Position numbers and translations under genes: made by a program
The notes under the pieces: model-generated
Seen by the model: the letters and a program-made list of their open reading frames with translations, nothing else
What the model was told of the DNA's origin: nothing
Databases searched by the model: none
Source: Nocardia altamirensis NBRC 108246
Lineage (GTDB): Bacteria; Actinomycetota; Actinomycetes; Mycobacteriales; Mycobacteriaceae
Direction of reading: 5' to 3'
DNA: 64,000 nt
Assembly: GCF_001612685.1 (NCBI RefSeq)
Contig: NZ_BDAY01000002.1
Location: 1-64,000 of the forward strand
In this document: positions 42,749 to 52,236 of the stretch, one piece after another
Layout: every line of letters begins with the position of its first letter
Position numbering within the stretch: position 1 is the stretch's first letter

Positions 42749-44140
42749 CTATCCGGCGCGGCGGGCCAGCGCGATCGCGATACCGACCACGAACGTGGCC
42801 GCGACGAGGGCGAGCAGGATCGTGGCGACCACGGTCGAGTCGCCGACCAGCGTGCTGAAATTGTCGATGACCAGGGCCGTCACCAGGAATAACCCGGCGG
42901 TGCCGAGCGCGGGTGCGAGCACCGTGTGCCAGCGGCGGCGGTCGAGGCCGGTGCGGCGGAAGAAGGCCATGATCGCGATGCTGGTGAGCAGCATCAGCAC
43001 CAGGATGGCGACGGTGGCAAGCCCTGCCATCCAGGTGAACAGGTGCAGGACCGGGTCGGCGCCCGCGCAGGCGAACACGGCGACGACGAGCAGCGCGGAC
43101 CCGGTCTGCGCCATCGAAGCCTTGTGCGGGGAGCCGTGGCGGCGGTGAATGTCTCCGAACGCGGGGTGGCCGATGCCGTCGCGGGCCAGCGTGTAGCCGT
43201 AGCGCGACACCACGTTGTGCATCGCGAGCACGGCGGCGAACAGGCTGGTCACCAACAGGATCGACATGGTGTCGGCGGCGGTCTCGCCGAGGAACATGCG
43301 TGCCGCGGCGAAGGTCAATCCCTCGGGATCGTCGCCTGCCGCCGCGGCGACGCCGTCGCTGCCGAACGCGAGCACGACCGCCCAGCTGACCACCGCGTAC
43401 AACCCGCCGATGGTGCCGACCGCAATGTAGGTGGCGCGCGGGATGGTGCGCCGTGGGTTCCTGGTCTCCTCGCCGTAGATCGCGGTGGCCTCGAACCCGA
43501 TGAACGAGGCGATCGCGAACATCAGTGCCACGCCGGGAGACCCGTCGAAGAACGCCGACGGTGTGAAGGAGACGGTGTCGATGCCGTGTGCGCCGCCTCG
43601 GACGAGCACCACGGCGGCGAGGGCGACGACGATGCCGATTTCGGCGATCAGCAGTACACCGAGCACTTTGGTGCCGAGCTCGATATTGCGGTAGCCGAGT
43701 GCTGCGACGATGCCGATCAGTGCGAAAGCGTAGAGGTACCAAGGTAGTTCGGGGCCACCGTAGTGGACGACGAGGTTCTCGACGGTCGAGGCCGCGAGTC
43801 CGTAGATGCCCGCTTGAATGGCGGTATAGGTCAACAGCGCCAATCCTGCTGCGCCCAAACCGATCTCGGTGCCGAGCCCAAGGCGCACGTAGGCATAGAA
43901 GGCACCCGCATCGCTCACGTGGCTGCTCATCGCGGCGTAGCCGACGCTGAAAACGAGCAGCACCGCGGCGGCGACCAGGTAGGCGGTCGGTGCGCCTGCT
44001 CCGTTGCCGAGACCGATCATGAGCGGCAACGCACCGCTGAGGGCGGTCAACGGCGCGGCCGCCGCGATGACGAGGAACACGACGCCCGACACCCCGATCG
44101 AGCCACGTAATCGGCCAGTGGCAGTGGATTTTTCAGTCAT
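42749..44140 (-). CDS. APC-family amino acid/amine permease
   Basis: A 463-residue 12-helix transporter of the amino acid-polyamine-organocation superfamily. The first helix region [19 protein letters not shown] and [20 protein letters not shown] (helix 6 with its loop) are characteristic. It overlaps the amine oxidase gene by 8 bp, so it almost surely imports the oxidase's substrate, for example tyramine or phenylethylamine. GGAG sits just upstream of ATG 44140. In-frame starts further upstream belong to an antisense-like frame inside the oxidase gene. Confidence 0.9.
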   Translation of the reverse strand: MTEKSTATGRLRGSIGVSGVVFLVIAAAAPLTALSGALPLMIGLGNGAGAPTAYLVAAAVLLVFSVGYAAMSSHVSDAGAFYAYVRLGLGTEIGLGAAGLALLTYTAIQAGIYGLAASTVENLVVHYGGPELPWYLYAFALIGIVAALGYRNIELGTKVLGVLLIAEIGIVVALAAVVLVRGGAHGIDTVSFTPSAFFDGSPGVALMFAIASFIGFEATAIYGEETRNPRRTIPRATYIAVGTIGGLYAVVSWAVVLAFGSDGVAAAAGDDPEGLTFAAARMFLGETAADTMSILLVTSLFAAVLAMHNVVSRYGYTLARDGIGHPAFGDIHRRHGSPHKASMAQTGSALLVVAVFACAGADPVLHLFTWMAGLATVAILVLMLLTSIAIMAFFRRTGLDRRRWHTVLAPALGTAGLFLVTALVIDNFSTLVGDSTVVATILLALVAATFVVGIAIALARRAG

Positions 44141-46088
44141 CGGAGGCTCCGTGGCAGCAACTGGTTGACGGATCGGCGTGCCCGGCGTCGGCGCGCGGCA
44201 CATCCAGGGTGGGATTGCGGTCGAAGAAGCCGACCGGTTTGAGCACGAAGCCGGTGTAGTCGACCGGCATGATCGGCCAGTCCTCCGGTCGCGGAAAGTG
44301 CGTGAGGCCGAAGGTGTGCCACACGACCACGTCTTCGTTGTCGATGGCCCGATCCGCGGCTGCGTACTCGGGCAGCCCGGCGCCGCCGGGGTGCTGATTG
44401 ACGAAATCGCCTGCGGCATACCGTTGCTCCGGGTCATAGCGGGTGACCCAGAGATGCTTGGTGGCGAACGCGGCCCGCTTGGCGATGGCGGAGTCGTCGG
44501 CGGCGAGCAGCGTTTCCTTGCCCTCCGGATACAGCGCATACGAGACGGGGGCGCCGAGCCGGTTGCGCACCTGCGGATTACTGATGTGCCAGGTGCGTCC
44601 CGTCCGGTTGTCCGCCGATCGCTTGGCCTGCGATTCCCTGGCCAACGTGGTGCGGCGCAGCGTGAAGGCGTTGCCGTGCAGGTTGTCCTGGCCGATCGGC
44701 AGCCGGGCGCTTTCCACCTCTTCCACGCGGTTGTGGTGCCCGTCGATCATCATGTCCAGGCGCGCGCTGAACAGGTGCTGGTGATACGGCGCGCCGAGAC
44801 CCGGTGCGATCTGCGAGGAATACGGGTGGTCGGCGCCGGGGTAGGCGGCGGTGAAGACGACACCGGTGGCCTTGACCTCGAAGCCGATGGTGCCGTCGAG
44901 ATACAGGTACCAGAAGAAGCCGTAGTCGTAGTTGCCGATGGTGGTGAAGAAGGAGATCACCAGCCTGCGCTGGCGGCGGACCTCGCGCGACCCGGTCCAC
45001 AGATCGGTGTGCTTCCAGAGCACGCCGAAGTCCTCCTCGTGCATGCAGATCGCGTTGCGCAGGGTGCGTGGCCTGCCCGCTTCATCGGCGATGACCGTGT
45101 CGAAATAGGTGATATCGCCGAGGCAGTCGCAGCCGAGCTCCAGCGTGTTCGCGTAGCGGCCGACCAGGTATTCGCCGGTGTCGAAGTAGTTCTGCCACGA
45201 TCGCACGGGCGACGGGTCGCCGTAGGGCACCACCATTTCCGCGATCGAGGCGCGGTGCAGGATCGGCCGCACCCGGTCGCCGTCGCGAAAACCGATCTGG
45301 TGCAGGACAAGACCCTCTCTGGCGTCGAAACCCACCCGCACCGACCACTTTTCCCACTCGACGCGGTTGCCGTGCACGGTGAAGCTCGGGCCGTCGGGCT
45401 GGGTGATCTCGATCGGCCGCTGGCTGGTGCGCGGCGGGCCGGTGACCGCCGGGTCGTCGAAGTTCCCTGATTCCTGCGGCACGGCGACCGGACCGGTGTC
45501 GAGCACCCGGAGGACCTCGCGGCTCAGCACATCGATGAACGCGACAAGCCCGTCGATCGGGTGGGCCCACGGATGGTCCTTCGCGTGCTGTTGGTGAAAG
45601 GCCAAGCCGCGCAGAATGCGTCGGCCCGTCTCGTCCGGGTAGTCGAAGACGCCCGCGGACAGCGGTGCCACCCGCACCTCGGCGACGTCGAGCCCGCGTG
45701 CCGCCAGCGCGGTAAGCCAGTCCGGGTGGTCGACCAGCAGCGCCTCGACCAGTTCGAATTCCTCGTCGAGTATGGGTAATTGGCCGTCGACGACCGGGTC
45801 GAGGGTGCGGGAGGTGCGCACCGTCCGGCTGCCGAGCGACACGACCAGATCGAGGGCGTTCGGGCGTTCGGTGTCGTGCAACAGCACGCGGAACCGGCGA
45901 TCCAGCGGTGCGTCGTCGGGCCGGTCGTATACCGCGTATTTGTCCGGCTCTTCGAGCCCGACGTAGACGAAACGGGTTGTCGCAGCGATCAATCCCGCCG
46001 CGGCGACGACGGCGCGGACCTCGGCGATCTCGTCCTCGGTCGGCAAGGAGAGCGGATGATCGGGAGCTTGTGGTGTGCGTGTGGGCAT
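44133..46088 (-). CDS. Copper amine oxidase (phenylethylamine/tyramine oxidase type)
   Basis: A 651-residue enzyme that oxidises primary amines to aldehydes with release of ammonia and hydrogen peroxide. Tyr387 in TIGNYDYG is the tyrosine converted to topaquinone, Asp303 in [14 protein letters not shown] is the catalytic base, and His436/438 (YHQHLF) and His597 (WHTFGLTHF) bind copper. The order and spacing match the Arthrobacter phenylethylamine oxidase closely. The final residues contain CCHG. It is cytoplasmic and co-transcribed with an APC permease and a TetR regulator. Confidence 0.95.
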   Translation of the reverse strand: MPTRTPQAPDHPLSLPTEDEIAEVRAVVAAAGLIAATTRFVYVGLEEPDKYAVYDRPDDAPLDRRFRVLLHDTERPNALDLVVSLGSRTVRTSRTLDPVVDGQLPILDEEFELVEALLVDHPDWLTALAARGLDVAEVRVAPLSAGVFDYPDETGRRILRGLAFHQQHAKDHPWAHPIDGLVAFIDVLSREVLRVLDTGPVAVPQESGNFDDPAVTGPPRTSQRPIEITQPDGPSFTVHGNRVEWEKWSVRVGFDAREGLVLHQIGFRDGDRVRPILHRASIAEMVVPYGDPSPVRSWQNYFDTGEYLVGRYANTLELGCDCLGDITYFDTVIADEAGRPRTLRNAICMHEEDFGVLWKHTDLWTGSREVRRQRRLVISFFTTIGNYDYGFFWYLYLDGTIGFEVKATGVVFTAAYPGADHPYSSQIAPGLGAPYHQHLFSARLDMMIDGHHNRVEEVESARLPIGQDNLHGNAFTLRRTTLARESQAKRSADNRTGRTWHISNPQVRNRLGAPVSYALYPEGKETLLAADDSAIAKRAAFATKHLWVTRYDPEQRYAAGDFVNQHPGGAGLPEYAAADRAIDNEDVVVWHTFGLTHFPRPEDWPIMPVDYTGFVLKPVGFFDRNPTLDVPRADAGHADPSTSCCHGASDD

Positions 46089-46119
46089 GTGGCCCTCCGG
46101 TGCGTGCGCCCTGTGGTGT

Positions 46120-46713
46120 TCAGGCGGGGTGGGGGAGTGCGTCCAGAAAGGACTCGAGCATGTCGAGCTGCCGCCGGGCGGTGGTGATGTCCGGCGTGAG
46201 CACGCCGAGGATTTGCGCGCCCATCATCATGTTCAGCAATTGCTCGACAACCGTGCCGACGTCGATGGCGCCGATATCGCCGGCTTGCCTTGCCTGACCG
46301 AAGAATTCGGTCAGCAGTGCGCGCCATTCCCGCATGGCGCGGGCATTGATGTCGTACATCTGCGCGTCGTACATCGCGCGCTGCCACAGCGAGGTCGCGA
46401 TGCGCGCCTCCAGCAGGGTTTCGTCGGTGATGGGCAACACTTCCCGGCAGAAGACGCGGATCGCCGCAAGGCCGGTCGCCCGGCCGAGGCGCGCGGCGAT
46501 CCGGATATTGGTGGCTTCGAAGACATGCTGGAACGCCAGTCGCAGTATGTCGTCCTTGCCGGAAAAGTAATGCGACAGTGAGCCGTTCGCGAATCCGGCC
46601 TCGGTGGCGATATCGCGCATGGTGACCCGGTCGATCCCGCGCGCGGCGATGAGCCGCCAGACCGCAGCGGTGATGGCCCGCCGTCGCATATCGTGATCGA
46701 CCAGTTTGGGCAT
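46120..46713 (-). CDS. TetR-family regulator of the amine oxidase operon
   Basis: A 197-residue regulator: N-terminal HTH ([20 protein letters not shown] to [16 protein letters not shown]) and a BetI-like C-terminal domain. It is 31 bp upstream of the amine oxidase gene on the same strand, making it the first gene of the operon and the likely repressor. ATG 46713 is preceded by GGAA. Two further in-frame Met codons upstream add only eight residues. Confidence 0.87.
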   Translation of the reverse strand: MPKLVDHDMRRRAITAAVWRLIAARGIDRVTMRDIATEAGFANGSLSHYFSGKDDILRLAFQHVFEATNIRIAARLGRATGLAAIRVFCREVLPITDETLLEARIATSLWQRAMYDAQMYDINARAMREWRALLTEFFGQARQAGDIGAIDVGTVVEQLLNMMMGAQILGVLTPDITTARRQLDMLESFLDALPHPA

Positions 46714-47044
46714 CGGTTCCACCTCGGACTGCGGCAACGGTCGGTGACCGGTGCATCACTCGCGACCATCCGCGCTCCCTTGTTCCTACGGTTGTCCGAA
46801 ATAAAATCTGGCAGCCGGAGATTTCTGCCGAAAGAGCGTTGAGTTACGGTGGGGCAAAACATTCCTCTCAACCGTCTGGTGTGAGATTTCGCTGATAGGG
46901 AGTGGTATGTGCCAAATGTCGCGACCGAGGCGAGGTTTGGCCGGAATTATGGCAATCGAATCGCTATGCGGGTGGGTCGTGGCCGGTCTCGATCGATAGC
47001 CATCGAGTCTTGACGGTTAGCAACCGATCGGTTGCAATATTGGA
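46714..47044. other. Divergent intergenic region with an AT-rich inverted repeat
   Basis: About 330 bp. AAATCT (46804-46809) and AGATTT (46819-46824) form an inverted repeat with a 9-bp spacer, a plausible operator for the amine-oxidase TetR about 90 bp from its gene. The region is less GC-rich than its surroundings. No gene is supported. Confidence 0.4.
47020..47035. promoter_or_regulatory. Perfect 16-bp palindrome GCAACCGATCGGTTGC
   Basis: The site ends 9 bp before the GTG start of the deacylase gene, overlapping the region where the promoter or ribosome binding site lies. A near-identical site occurs at 52096. Likely TetR operator for the regulator encoded downstream at 48787, or shared with the 51424 TetR. 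Confidence 0.55.
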
Positions 47045-48790
47045 GTGAGCTACGACACGATCATCAAAGCCGGCCGCTGGTTCGACGGCGCGGGCTCGGC
47101 ATCGGCCATCCGTCACCTGGGATTGCGCGGCGATCGGGTCGTTGCCGTCTCGGTCGCGCCGCTCGACGAGACCGGCTGCGCGCAGGTCATCGACGCCGCG
47201 GGCAAGTGGGTCGTGCCCGGCATGGTCGATATCCACACCCATTACGACATCGAGGTGCTCAAGACGCCGGAGCTCACCGAGTCGGTGCGGCACGGCATCA
47301 CGACGGTGCTGCTCGGGTCTTGTTCGCTGTCGACTGTGCACGTCGGGGGCACCGATGCCGGTGACCTGTTCGGGCGGGTCGAGGCGATCCCGCGCAAGCA
47401 CGTCATCGAGGCCATCGACGAGATCAAGACGTGGAACTCGGCGCACGAGTATGTCGCCGCGCTGGAGCAGCTGCCGTTGGGGCCGAATATCGCGGCATTG
47501 CTCGGTCATTCGGATATCCGGACCGCACAGATGGGGTTGGATCGGGCCACCCGCAAGGAGGTTCGCCCGACGCAGCAGGAAATGGCGGCGATGGAGGCGG
47601 CGCTGAACGAGGCCCTCGATGCCGGATTCGTCGGAATGTCGGCCCAGCAGTTGATGTTCGACAAACTCGACGGCGAGACCTGCCGATCGCGGACGCTGCC
47701 GTCGACCTACGCGAAGGCCAGGGAGCGCCGCCGCCTCAACGCGATTCTGCGGCGTCGCGATCGAGTGCTGCAGGCGGGCCCCGACGTCGGCTCGCCGCGC
47801 AGTCTCGCCGCGATGACCCTGAGCACCCTCGGCATCTTCCGCAAGCGGTTGAAGACCACGTTGCTCTCGGCCGCGGACATCAAGGCGACCCCTGCGGTCG
47901 TGCACATCATGGGGCCGATCGCGCGGGCTTTGAACGCGCTCGGCGGCGATTTCCGCTGGCAGCACCTGCCGGTGCCGTTCGAGGTGTACGCCGACGGCAT
48001 CGACTTGGTGATCTTCGAGGAGTTCGGATCCGGCGCGGCGGCGCTGCATCTGGCCGACGAAATCGAACGCAACGCGCTGCTGCGCGACGAGGACTACCGG
48101 CGCCGGTTCCGCCAGGACTACGAAGCCAAGTTCGGCGTGCGGGTCTGGCACCGCGACTTCTTCGATGCCGAGATCGTCTCCTGCCCGGATGATTCGGTGA
48201 TCGGCAAGACCTTCGGGCAGGTCGGTCTCGATCGCGGTGGCCTGCACCCGGTGGACGCATTCCTCGATCTGGTGCTTGCGCACGGCACCAAAATGCGGTG
48301 GCGCACAACCATTTCCAACCATCGGCCGGAGTTCCTGGCCAAGCTCGGCGCGGATCCCGGTGTGCAGCTCGGTTTCTCCGATGCCGGCGCGCACCTGCGC
48401 AACATGGCGTTCTACAACTTCGGGCTGCGGTTCCTGCGGCACGCGCGCGATGCCGAGCAAGCGGGTCGTGGGTTCATCTCGCTGGAGCGCGCCGTGCACC
48501 GGCTGACCGGTGAGCTGGCCGACTGGTACGGGGTGGATGCCGGGCATTTGCGCGAAGGCGACCGCGCCGACCTGGTGGTCATCGATCCGGCCAAGCTGGA
48601 CGCCTCACTCGATGACTACGCGGAGAGCCCGGTCGCCCAGTATGACAACCTGTCCCGCATGGTCAATCGCAACGACGGCGCTGTCTCGGCCGTCTTCGTC
48701 GGCGGCACTTATGTTTTCGGAAACGGCACGGCGGCACCGGTTCTCGGTACCACCCGCACTGGACGATTCCTCGAGGCCAAGGCCCGGTGA
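47045..48790 (+). CDS. N-acyl-D-amino-acid deacylase (amidohydrolase family)
   Basis: A 581-residue metal-dependent amidohydrolase. The metal-binding HxH is in DIHTHYD (His64, His66) and a Cys93 in LLGSCSLS sits where D-aminoacylases use a bridging Cys. The late part has the GFSDAGAHLRNMAF and GVDAGHLREGDRADLVVIDP segments of the family. It would release D-amino acids from N-acyl forms or act on a related N-acyl or N-carbamoyl substrate. GTG 47045 follows GGAG. It overlaps the next TetR gene by 4 bp (GTGA). Confidence 0.87.
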   Translation: MSYDTIIKAGRWFDGAGSASAIRHLGLRGDRVVAVSVAPLDETGCAQVIDAAGKWVVPGMVDIHTHYDIEVLKTPELTESVRHGITTVLLGSCSLSTVHVGGTDAGDLFGRVEAIPRKHVIEAIDEIKTWNSAHEYVAALEQLPLGPNIAALLGHSDIRTAQMGLDRATRKEVRPTQQEMAAMEAALNEALDAGFVGMSAQQLMFDKLDGETCRSRTLPSTYAKARERRRLNAILRRRDRVLQAGPDVGSPRSLAAMTLSTLGIFRKRLKTTLLSAADIKATPAVVHIMGPIARALNALGGDFRWQHLPVPFEVYADGIDLVIFEEFGSGAAALHLADEIERNALLRDEDYRRRFRQDYEAKFGVRVWHRDFFDAEIVSCPDDSVIGKTFGQVGLDRGGLHPVDAFLDLVLAHGTKMRWRTTISNHRPEFLAKLGADPGVQLGFSDAGAHLRNMAFYNFGLRFLRHARDAEQAGRGFISLERAVHRLTGELADWYGVDAGHLREGDRADLVVIDPAKLDASLDDYAESPVAQYDNLSRMVNRNDGAVSAVFVGGTYVFGNGTAAPVLGTTRTGRFLEAKAR

Positions 48791-49455
48791 GCGATCAATC
48801 CAAACGGTCGGCATCCACTAGGCAGGCAACGCCGGTGCCACGTCGCACGCAGGCGCAGCGTCGTGCGGCCACCATCGCCAAGCTCGTCGAGGCCACCATC
48901 GAGGCGATCGCCGAGGTCGGCTACCACAATGCCTCGCTCGGCGAGATCAGCCGCCGCGCAGGCGTATCCAAGGGCGGCATCTTCCGGCATTTCGACTCGC
49001 GCACCGATTTGGTCGTCGCCGCGGCCGAGGAGGTCGGTCGTCGGCACATGCAAGCCTTCGACAATCTTCGCCAACGCGAAAATAACGACCGCCCACTGGA
49101 TCTCACCCATATCCTGCACCGCGGGCGCAATCGGATCCGCGAGGAGACCAACGCGGTGTGGTTCGAACTGCTGGTGGCGGCGCGCACCGAACCGGAACTG
49201 CGGGCCAGGCTCGCTCCGGTCGCCCGCGCGCTGATCGACGATGTCGAGAGCGTGGCGATCGCGGCGCTGACGCCGCTGGTGCCCGCCGAGGTCGCCCGCT
49301 TGTTGGCCACGTCGATGGCGCACATGTTCGACGGCGAGGCGATCTTCCGTGTCACCTATCCGCGCCCCGAGCTGGAGGACGCCCGCATCGAATACATCGC
49401 CGAGGTCTTCCGGCAGCTGACAGGGGCGTCGACCGGAGTGGAAACGAGCTCGTGA
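48787..49455 (+). CDS. TetR-family regulator coupled to the deacylase
   Basis: A 222-residue TetR protein: HTH with IAKLVEATIEAIAEVGYHNA and SKGGIFRHFDSRTDLV, then a helical effector domain. The GTG start overlaps the deacylase stop (GTGA), a translational coupling that points to a shared operon. Probable controller of the deacylase and perhaps the crotonase downstream through the 47020 palindrome. Confidence 0.85.
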   Translation: MSDQSKRSASTRQATPVPRRTQAQRRAATIAKLVEATIEAIAEVGYHNASLGEISRRAGVSKGGIFRHFDSRTDLVVAAAEEVGRRHMQAFDNLRQRENNDRPLDLTHILHRGRNRIREETNAVWFELLVAARTEPELRARLAPVARALIDDVESVAIAALTPLVPAEVARLLATSMAHMFDGEAIFRVTYPRPELEDARIEYIAEVFRQLTGASTGVETSS

Positions 49456-49524
49456 ACGTCGCTGACCAGGTCGTATCCCTCTAGGTTATTGCATACACCA
49501 TAATTCTGCGGTTGACTGGGCCGC

Positions 49525-50307
49525 ATGGCTGACACCGTCACCGTCGAACGCGACGGACACGTTCTGCTCATCGGACTCAACCGCGCGGACAAGCGCAACG
49601 CCTTCACCCTGGAGATGCTCGCCGAGCTCTCGCGCGCCTACGCGCTGTTGGAGAACGACGACGATCTGCGCGTCGGCGTGCTGTTCGGGCACGGCGAGCA
49701 CTTCACCGCAGGCTTGGACCTGGTCGACGTCGCGCCTGCCCTGGCGGGCGGCGCGATCACCTACCCCGACGACGGGGTCGATCCGTGGCGGCTGGACTAC
49801 CGCTGGACCAAGCCGGTGATCGCGGTGGCACAGGGCTGGTGCATGACGCTGGGCATCGAGCTGCTGCTGGCCGCCGACATCCGGATCGCCGCCGAGGGCA
49901 CCCGGTTCAGTCAGCTGGAGGTCAAGCGTGGCATCTATCCGTTCGGCGGTGCGACACTGCGCTTTTGGCGTGAAGCGGGCTGGGGCAACGCGATGCGCTG
50001 GGTGCTGAGCGGCGCCGAGTTCGACGCCGCCGAGGCCTACCGGATCGGGCTCGTGCAGCAGGTGACCCCCGACGCCGCAACGGCACTCGCCGCGGCGCGG
50101 ACGCTGGCGACCGAAATTGCCGAGGACTCAGCGCCATTGGGTGTGCGCACCATCCTCGCCTCCGCGCATCGGGCGCGCGACGAAGGCAACGCGGCCGCGG
50201 CCGAACATCTGGTCGGCGACGTCACCAAGCTCTTCGCCACGGCCGACGGCGCCGAGGGTATTCAGTCGTTCATCGAGCGACGCAAGGCCAATTTCACCGG
50301 TAAGTGA
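49525..50307 (+). CDS. Crotonase / enoyl-CoA hydratase family protein
   Basis: A 260-residue crotonase. FTAGLDLVDVA and GWCMTLGIELLLAADIRI form the oxyanion hole, and the Glu in QLEVKRG corresponds to a catalytic Glu position. It could be a hydratase or isomerase acting on acyl-CoA. The first catalytic Glu of true hydratases is not obvious, so an isomerase or another crotonase activity is possible. It lies 69 bp behind the TetR gene and may be part of the same regulon. Confidence 0.82.
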   Translation: MADTVTVERDGHVLLIGLNRADKRNAFTLEMLAELSRAYALLENDDDLRVGVLFGHGEHFTAGLDLVDVAPALAGGAITYPDDGVDPWRLDYRWTKPVIAVAQGWCMTLGIELLLAADIRIAAEGTRFSQLEVKRGIYPFGGATLRFWREAGWGNAMRWVLSGAEFDAAEAYRIGLVQQVTPDAATALAAARTLATEIAEDSAPLGVRTILASAHRARDEGNAAAAEHLVGDVTKLFATADGAEGIQSFIERRKANFTGK

Positions 50308-50337
50308 ACTGCCGGAAGGCAATTGGTCGCCGCGCCG

Positions 50338-51279
50338 TCAGGAGAGGCGGAGATCCGTCTGGACGGTCGTGCCGTCCACGCCGGTGCAGATGCGGACCAG
50401 ATCGCTCAGATGGTTGACCAGAAGTAAACCGCGGCCGCCGAATTGAAACGGCTCCGGCGGGCGACGACCGGCCAGCGGATCGGTGATGTGGCCCGCGTCG
50501 CGGACCTGGCACCGCACCTGTGCGCCCTCGACCCACAGTGCGAGGGTGCCGCTGCCGCCGCCGTGCACCACCGAGTTGGTCGTCGTCTCCGCGACGACCA
50601 GTTCGAGATCGATGATGCGCTCCTCGGTCATGCCTGCCTCGCGCGCGTAGTCGACGGCGCGATGTCTGGTGGCTGCGAGGGCGGTGGCATCGAAGGTGAT
50701 GGTCTCGGCATCGGCGGGCGGTGTCGGTAACGGCCGGTTGTACGTGGCCACGATGTGATCGGGATCGTATGCGGCACTGGCACGTTCGCCACTGCTGTCG
50801 ATCAGGGTCGGATGGGTGGCGTGCGCGTCGGCCAGCACGATCGGGTCGAGCCGGTCGAGGTCGTACGGGCACAGGATGGAGACTTCGCGCCCCGCGAACG
50901 CGGCGTTGATCAGCGCTTCGTGCTGGACGCACGCGGGATACTCGGTGTCCGAGCGGCCCGCCCAGATGGGTTCGCCGATGATCCTGACCCGACCGTCCCG
51001 GTGGGTGTCGGCGAAGGCGCGCAGCACGCCGGGGATGATGCGGCCGGGATTGCGGCCCTCGACCGTCATGTCCATGAGCTTGACGTGTTCGGCATCGGCG
51101 CCGAGTTCGGCGCGGATCAGCGCGAGATTGGGGCCGGGGACCGAGACGGCGACCGGTTCATCGTTGGCGAGGCCTGCTCTGATGAATCCGATGGTGCCCG
51201 CAAGGTACTCCGCGCTGTCGCTGTAGAACAGTGCCGGATGGACGAACGGGTCTGTTGTTCGAGCTTGCACCGTTCGCAT
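50338..51279 (-). CDS. MEDS-domain protein with HATPase (RsbW-like anti-sigma type)
   Basis: A 313-residue sensor-like protein. Residues about 10-190 form a MEDS domain (FVHPALFYSDSAEYLAGTIG; EPIWAGRSDTEYPACVQHEAL), and the C-terminal part is a GHKL/HATPase_c fold (LELVVAETTTNSVVHGGGSG; FGGRGLLLVNHL) as in anti-sigma-factor kinases. MEDS proteins sense methanogen/methylotroph-type signals, and in actinobacteria such fusions regulate alternative sigma factors. No partner anti-anti-sigma gene is adjacent. ATG 51279 is chosen as the family-like start although GAGG is only 2 nt away; a GTG at 51324 is possible. Confidence 0.8.
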   Translation of the reverse strand: MRTVQARTTDPFVHPALFYSDSAEYLAGTIGFIRAGLANDEPVAVSVPGPNLALIRAELGADAEHVKLMDMTVEGRNPGRIIPGVLRAFADTHRDGRVRIIGEPIWAGRSDTEYPACVQHEALINAAFAGREVSILCPYDLDRLDPIVLADAHATHPTLIDSSGERASAAYDPDHIVATYNRPLPTPPADAETITFDATALAATRHRAVDYAREAGMTEERIIDLELVVAETTTNSVVHGGGSGTLALWVEGAQVRCQVRDAGHITDPLAGRRPPEPFQFGGRGLLLVNHLSDLVRICTGVDGTTVQTDLRLS

Positions 51280-51423
51280 CACCTCTTCTGCCCAGTCGCG
51301 GCAGGGAAACTCTGGGGAAAACACTACGCCCTGACGGCCCCCTGTGCGGAACCAGCTGTCAAGGGGCCGTTGAGATCGGCGACGTCGTTGTCGCAGTGCA
51401 CAGTTCGCGGATCGATTGCGGGA

Positions 51424-52071
51424 TCAAGACGCAGGCAGGATCGACGGATCGGTCGCACAGGCCCGCAGTATGCCGAGCACGGCCGCGCGTGCATGGGCGT
51501 ACGCGGAGTCGGGGTCGAGCAGGCGAGCCCGGGTCACCGCGGCGAAGCCGAGTGCGTCGATTTCGTAGGAGAGGACGCCGGGGTCGGTGTCGGGCCGCAG
51601 CTGTCCGGCGTCGATCGCGCCGCGAATGATCGACTGCACGTACTCGTCCCACTCCTTGGCGTGTTGGCGGAGCAGGTCGTGTACCAGTCCGGTCCGGTCG
51701 TCGAACTCGGATTGGATGGCCACGAAGAAGCAACCGCCGGGCAGCACCTTGTCGGTGTAGAACGCCAGGCGTGACTCGTGCAGTCGCCACAGTTGCAGGA
51801 TTCCGGGCGGCGCTTGCAGGGCGGGCCGCACCACCAGTTCCGCCCACTGCTGCCGGGCCCGTTCGACGGCGGCCAACTGCAGCTCTTCCTTGTCGCGCCA
51901 GAGCGAGAACAGGCCGGATTTGCTCACGCCTGCGGCCGCGGCGACCTGGCCCATGCTCAGCCCGTCGAGGCCGTCGACGGACGCAAGGGCGACGACGGTG
52001 TCGAGCACTGTGCTCCGTGACCGTTCACCGCGCGCGCGGCGGCCATCGGCGACCGGAAGCCTGTTCGTCAT
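51424..52071 (-). CDS. TetR-family transcriptional regulator
   Basis: A 215-residue TetR protein with HTH (TVLDTVVALASVDGLDGLSM and SKSGLFSLWRDKEELQLAAV) and an effector domain of the type with a C-terminal Trp-rich helix region. The larger open frame to 53793 is an antisense shadow of the esterase gene. It is divergent from the carboxylesterase gene, and a palindrome like that at 47020 lies between them (52096), making autoregulation and esterase control plausible. Confidence 0.83.
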   Translation of the reverse strand: MTNRLPVADGRRARGERSRSTVLDTVVALASVDGLDGLSMGQVAAAAGVSKSGLFSLWRDKEELQLAAVERARQQWAELVVRPALQAPPGILQLWRLHESRLAFYTDKVLPGGCFFVAIQSEFDDRTGLVHDLLRQHAKEWDEYVQSIIRGAIDAGQLRPDTDPGVLSYEIDALGFAAVTRARLLDPDSAYAHARAAVLGILRACATDPSILPAS

Positions 52072-52095
52072 GTCGACAATCCTATCCCAATAAGT

Positions 52096-52111
52096 GCGAC
52101 CGATCGGTTGC
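52096..52111. promoter_or_regulatory. GCGACCGATCGGTTGC, near-perfect palindrome
   Basis: Differs from the 47020 site by a single base and keeps the ACCGATCGGT core. It lies 25 bp upstream of the TetR start at 52071 and 126 bp upstream of the carboxylesterase start. Confidence 0.5.
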
Positions 52112-52236
52112 GGTGTGGTTGGGAAGGTGGAAGAGTCGTCATGCGCACGTCCACCGGCCGACAAAGAAGATAAGGGGCACGCCGCCCGTAGACTCCAGGG
52201 GGTATGAGGGAGTTGGGTCGACAGGGAGATTTCGCG

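Noticed and set aside
44178-45470. A 430-codon plus-strand frame inside the amine oxidase
   Set aside because: Antisense shadow; the minus strand has all topaquinone and copper residues in register.
47045-52111. ACCGATCGGT as a KstR-type sterol operator
   Set aside because: KstR sites have the form TNNAACNNGTTNNA, which these palindromes do not match, and no steroid genes are present.
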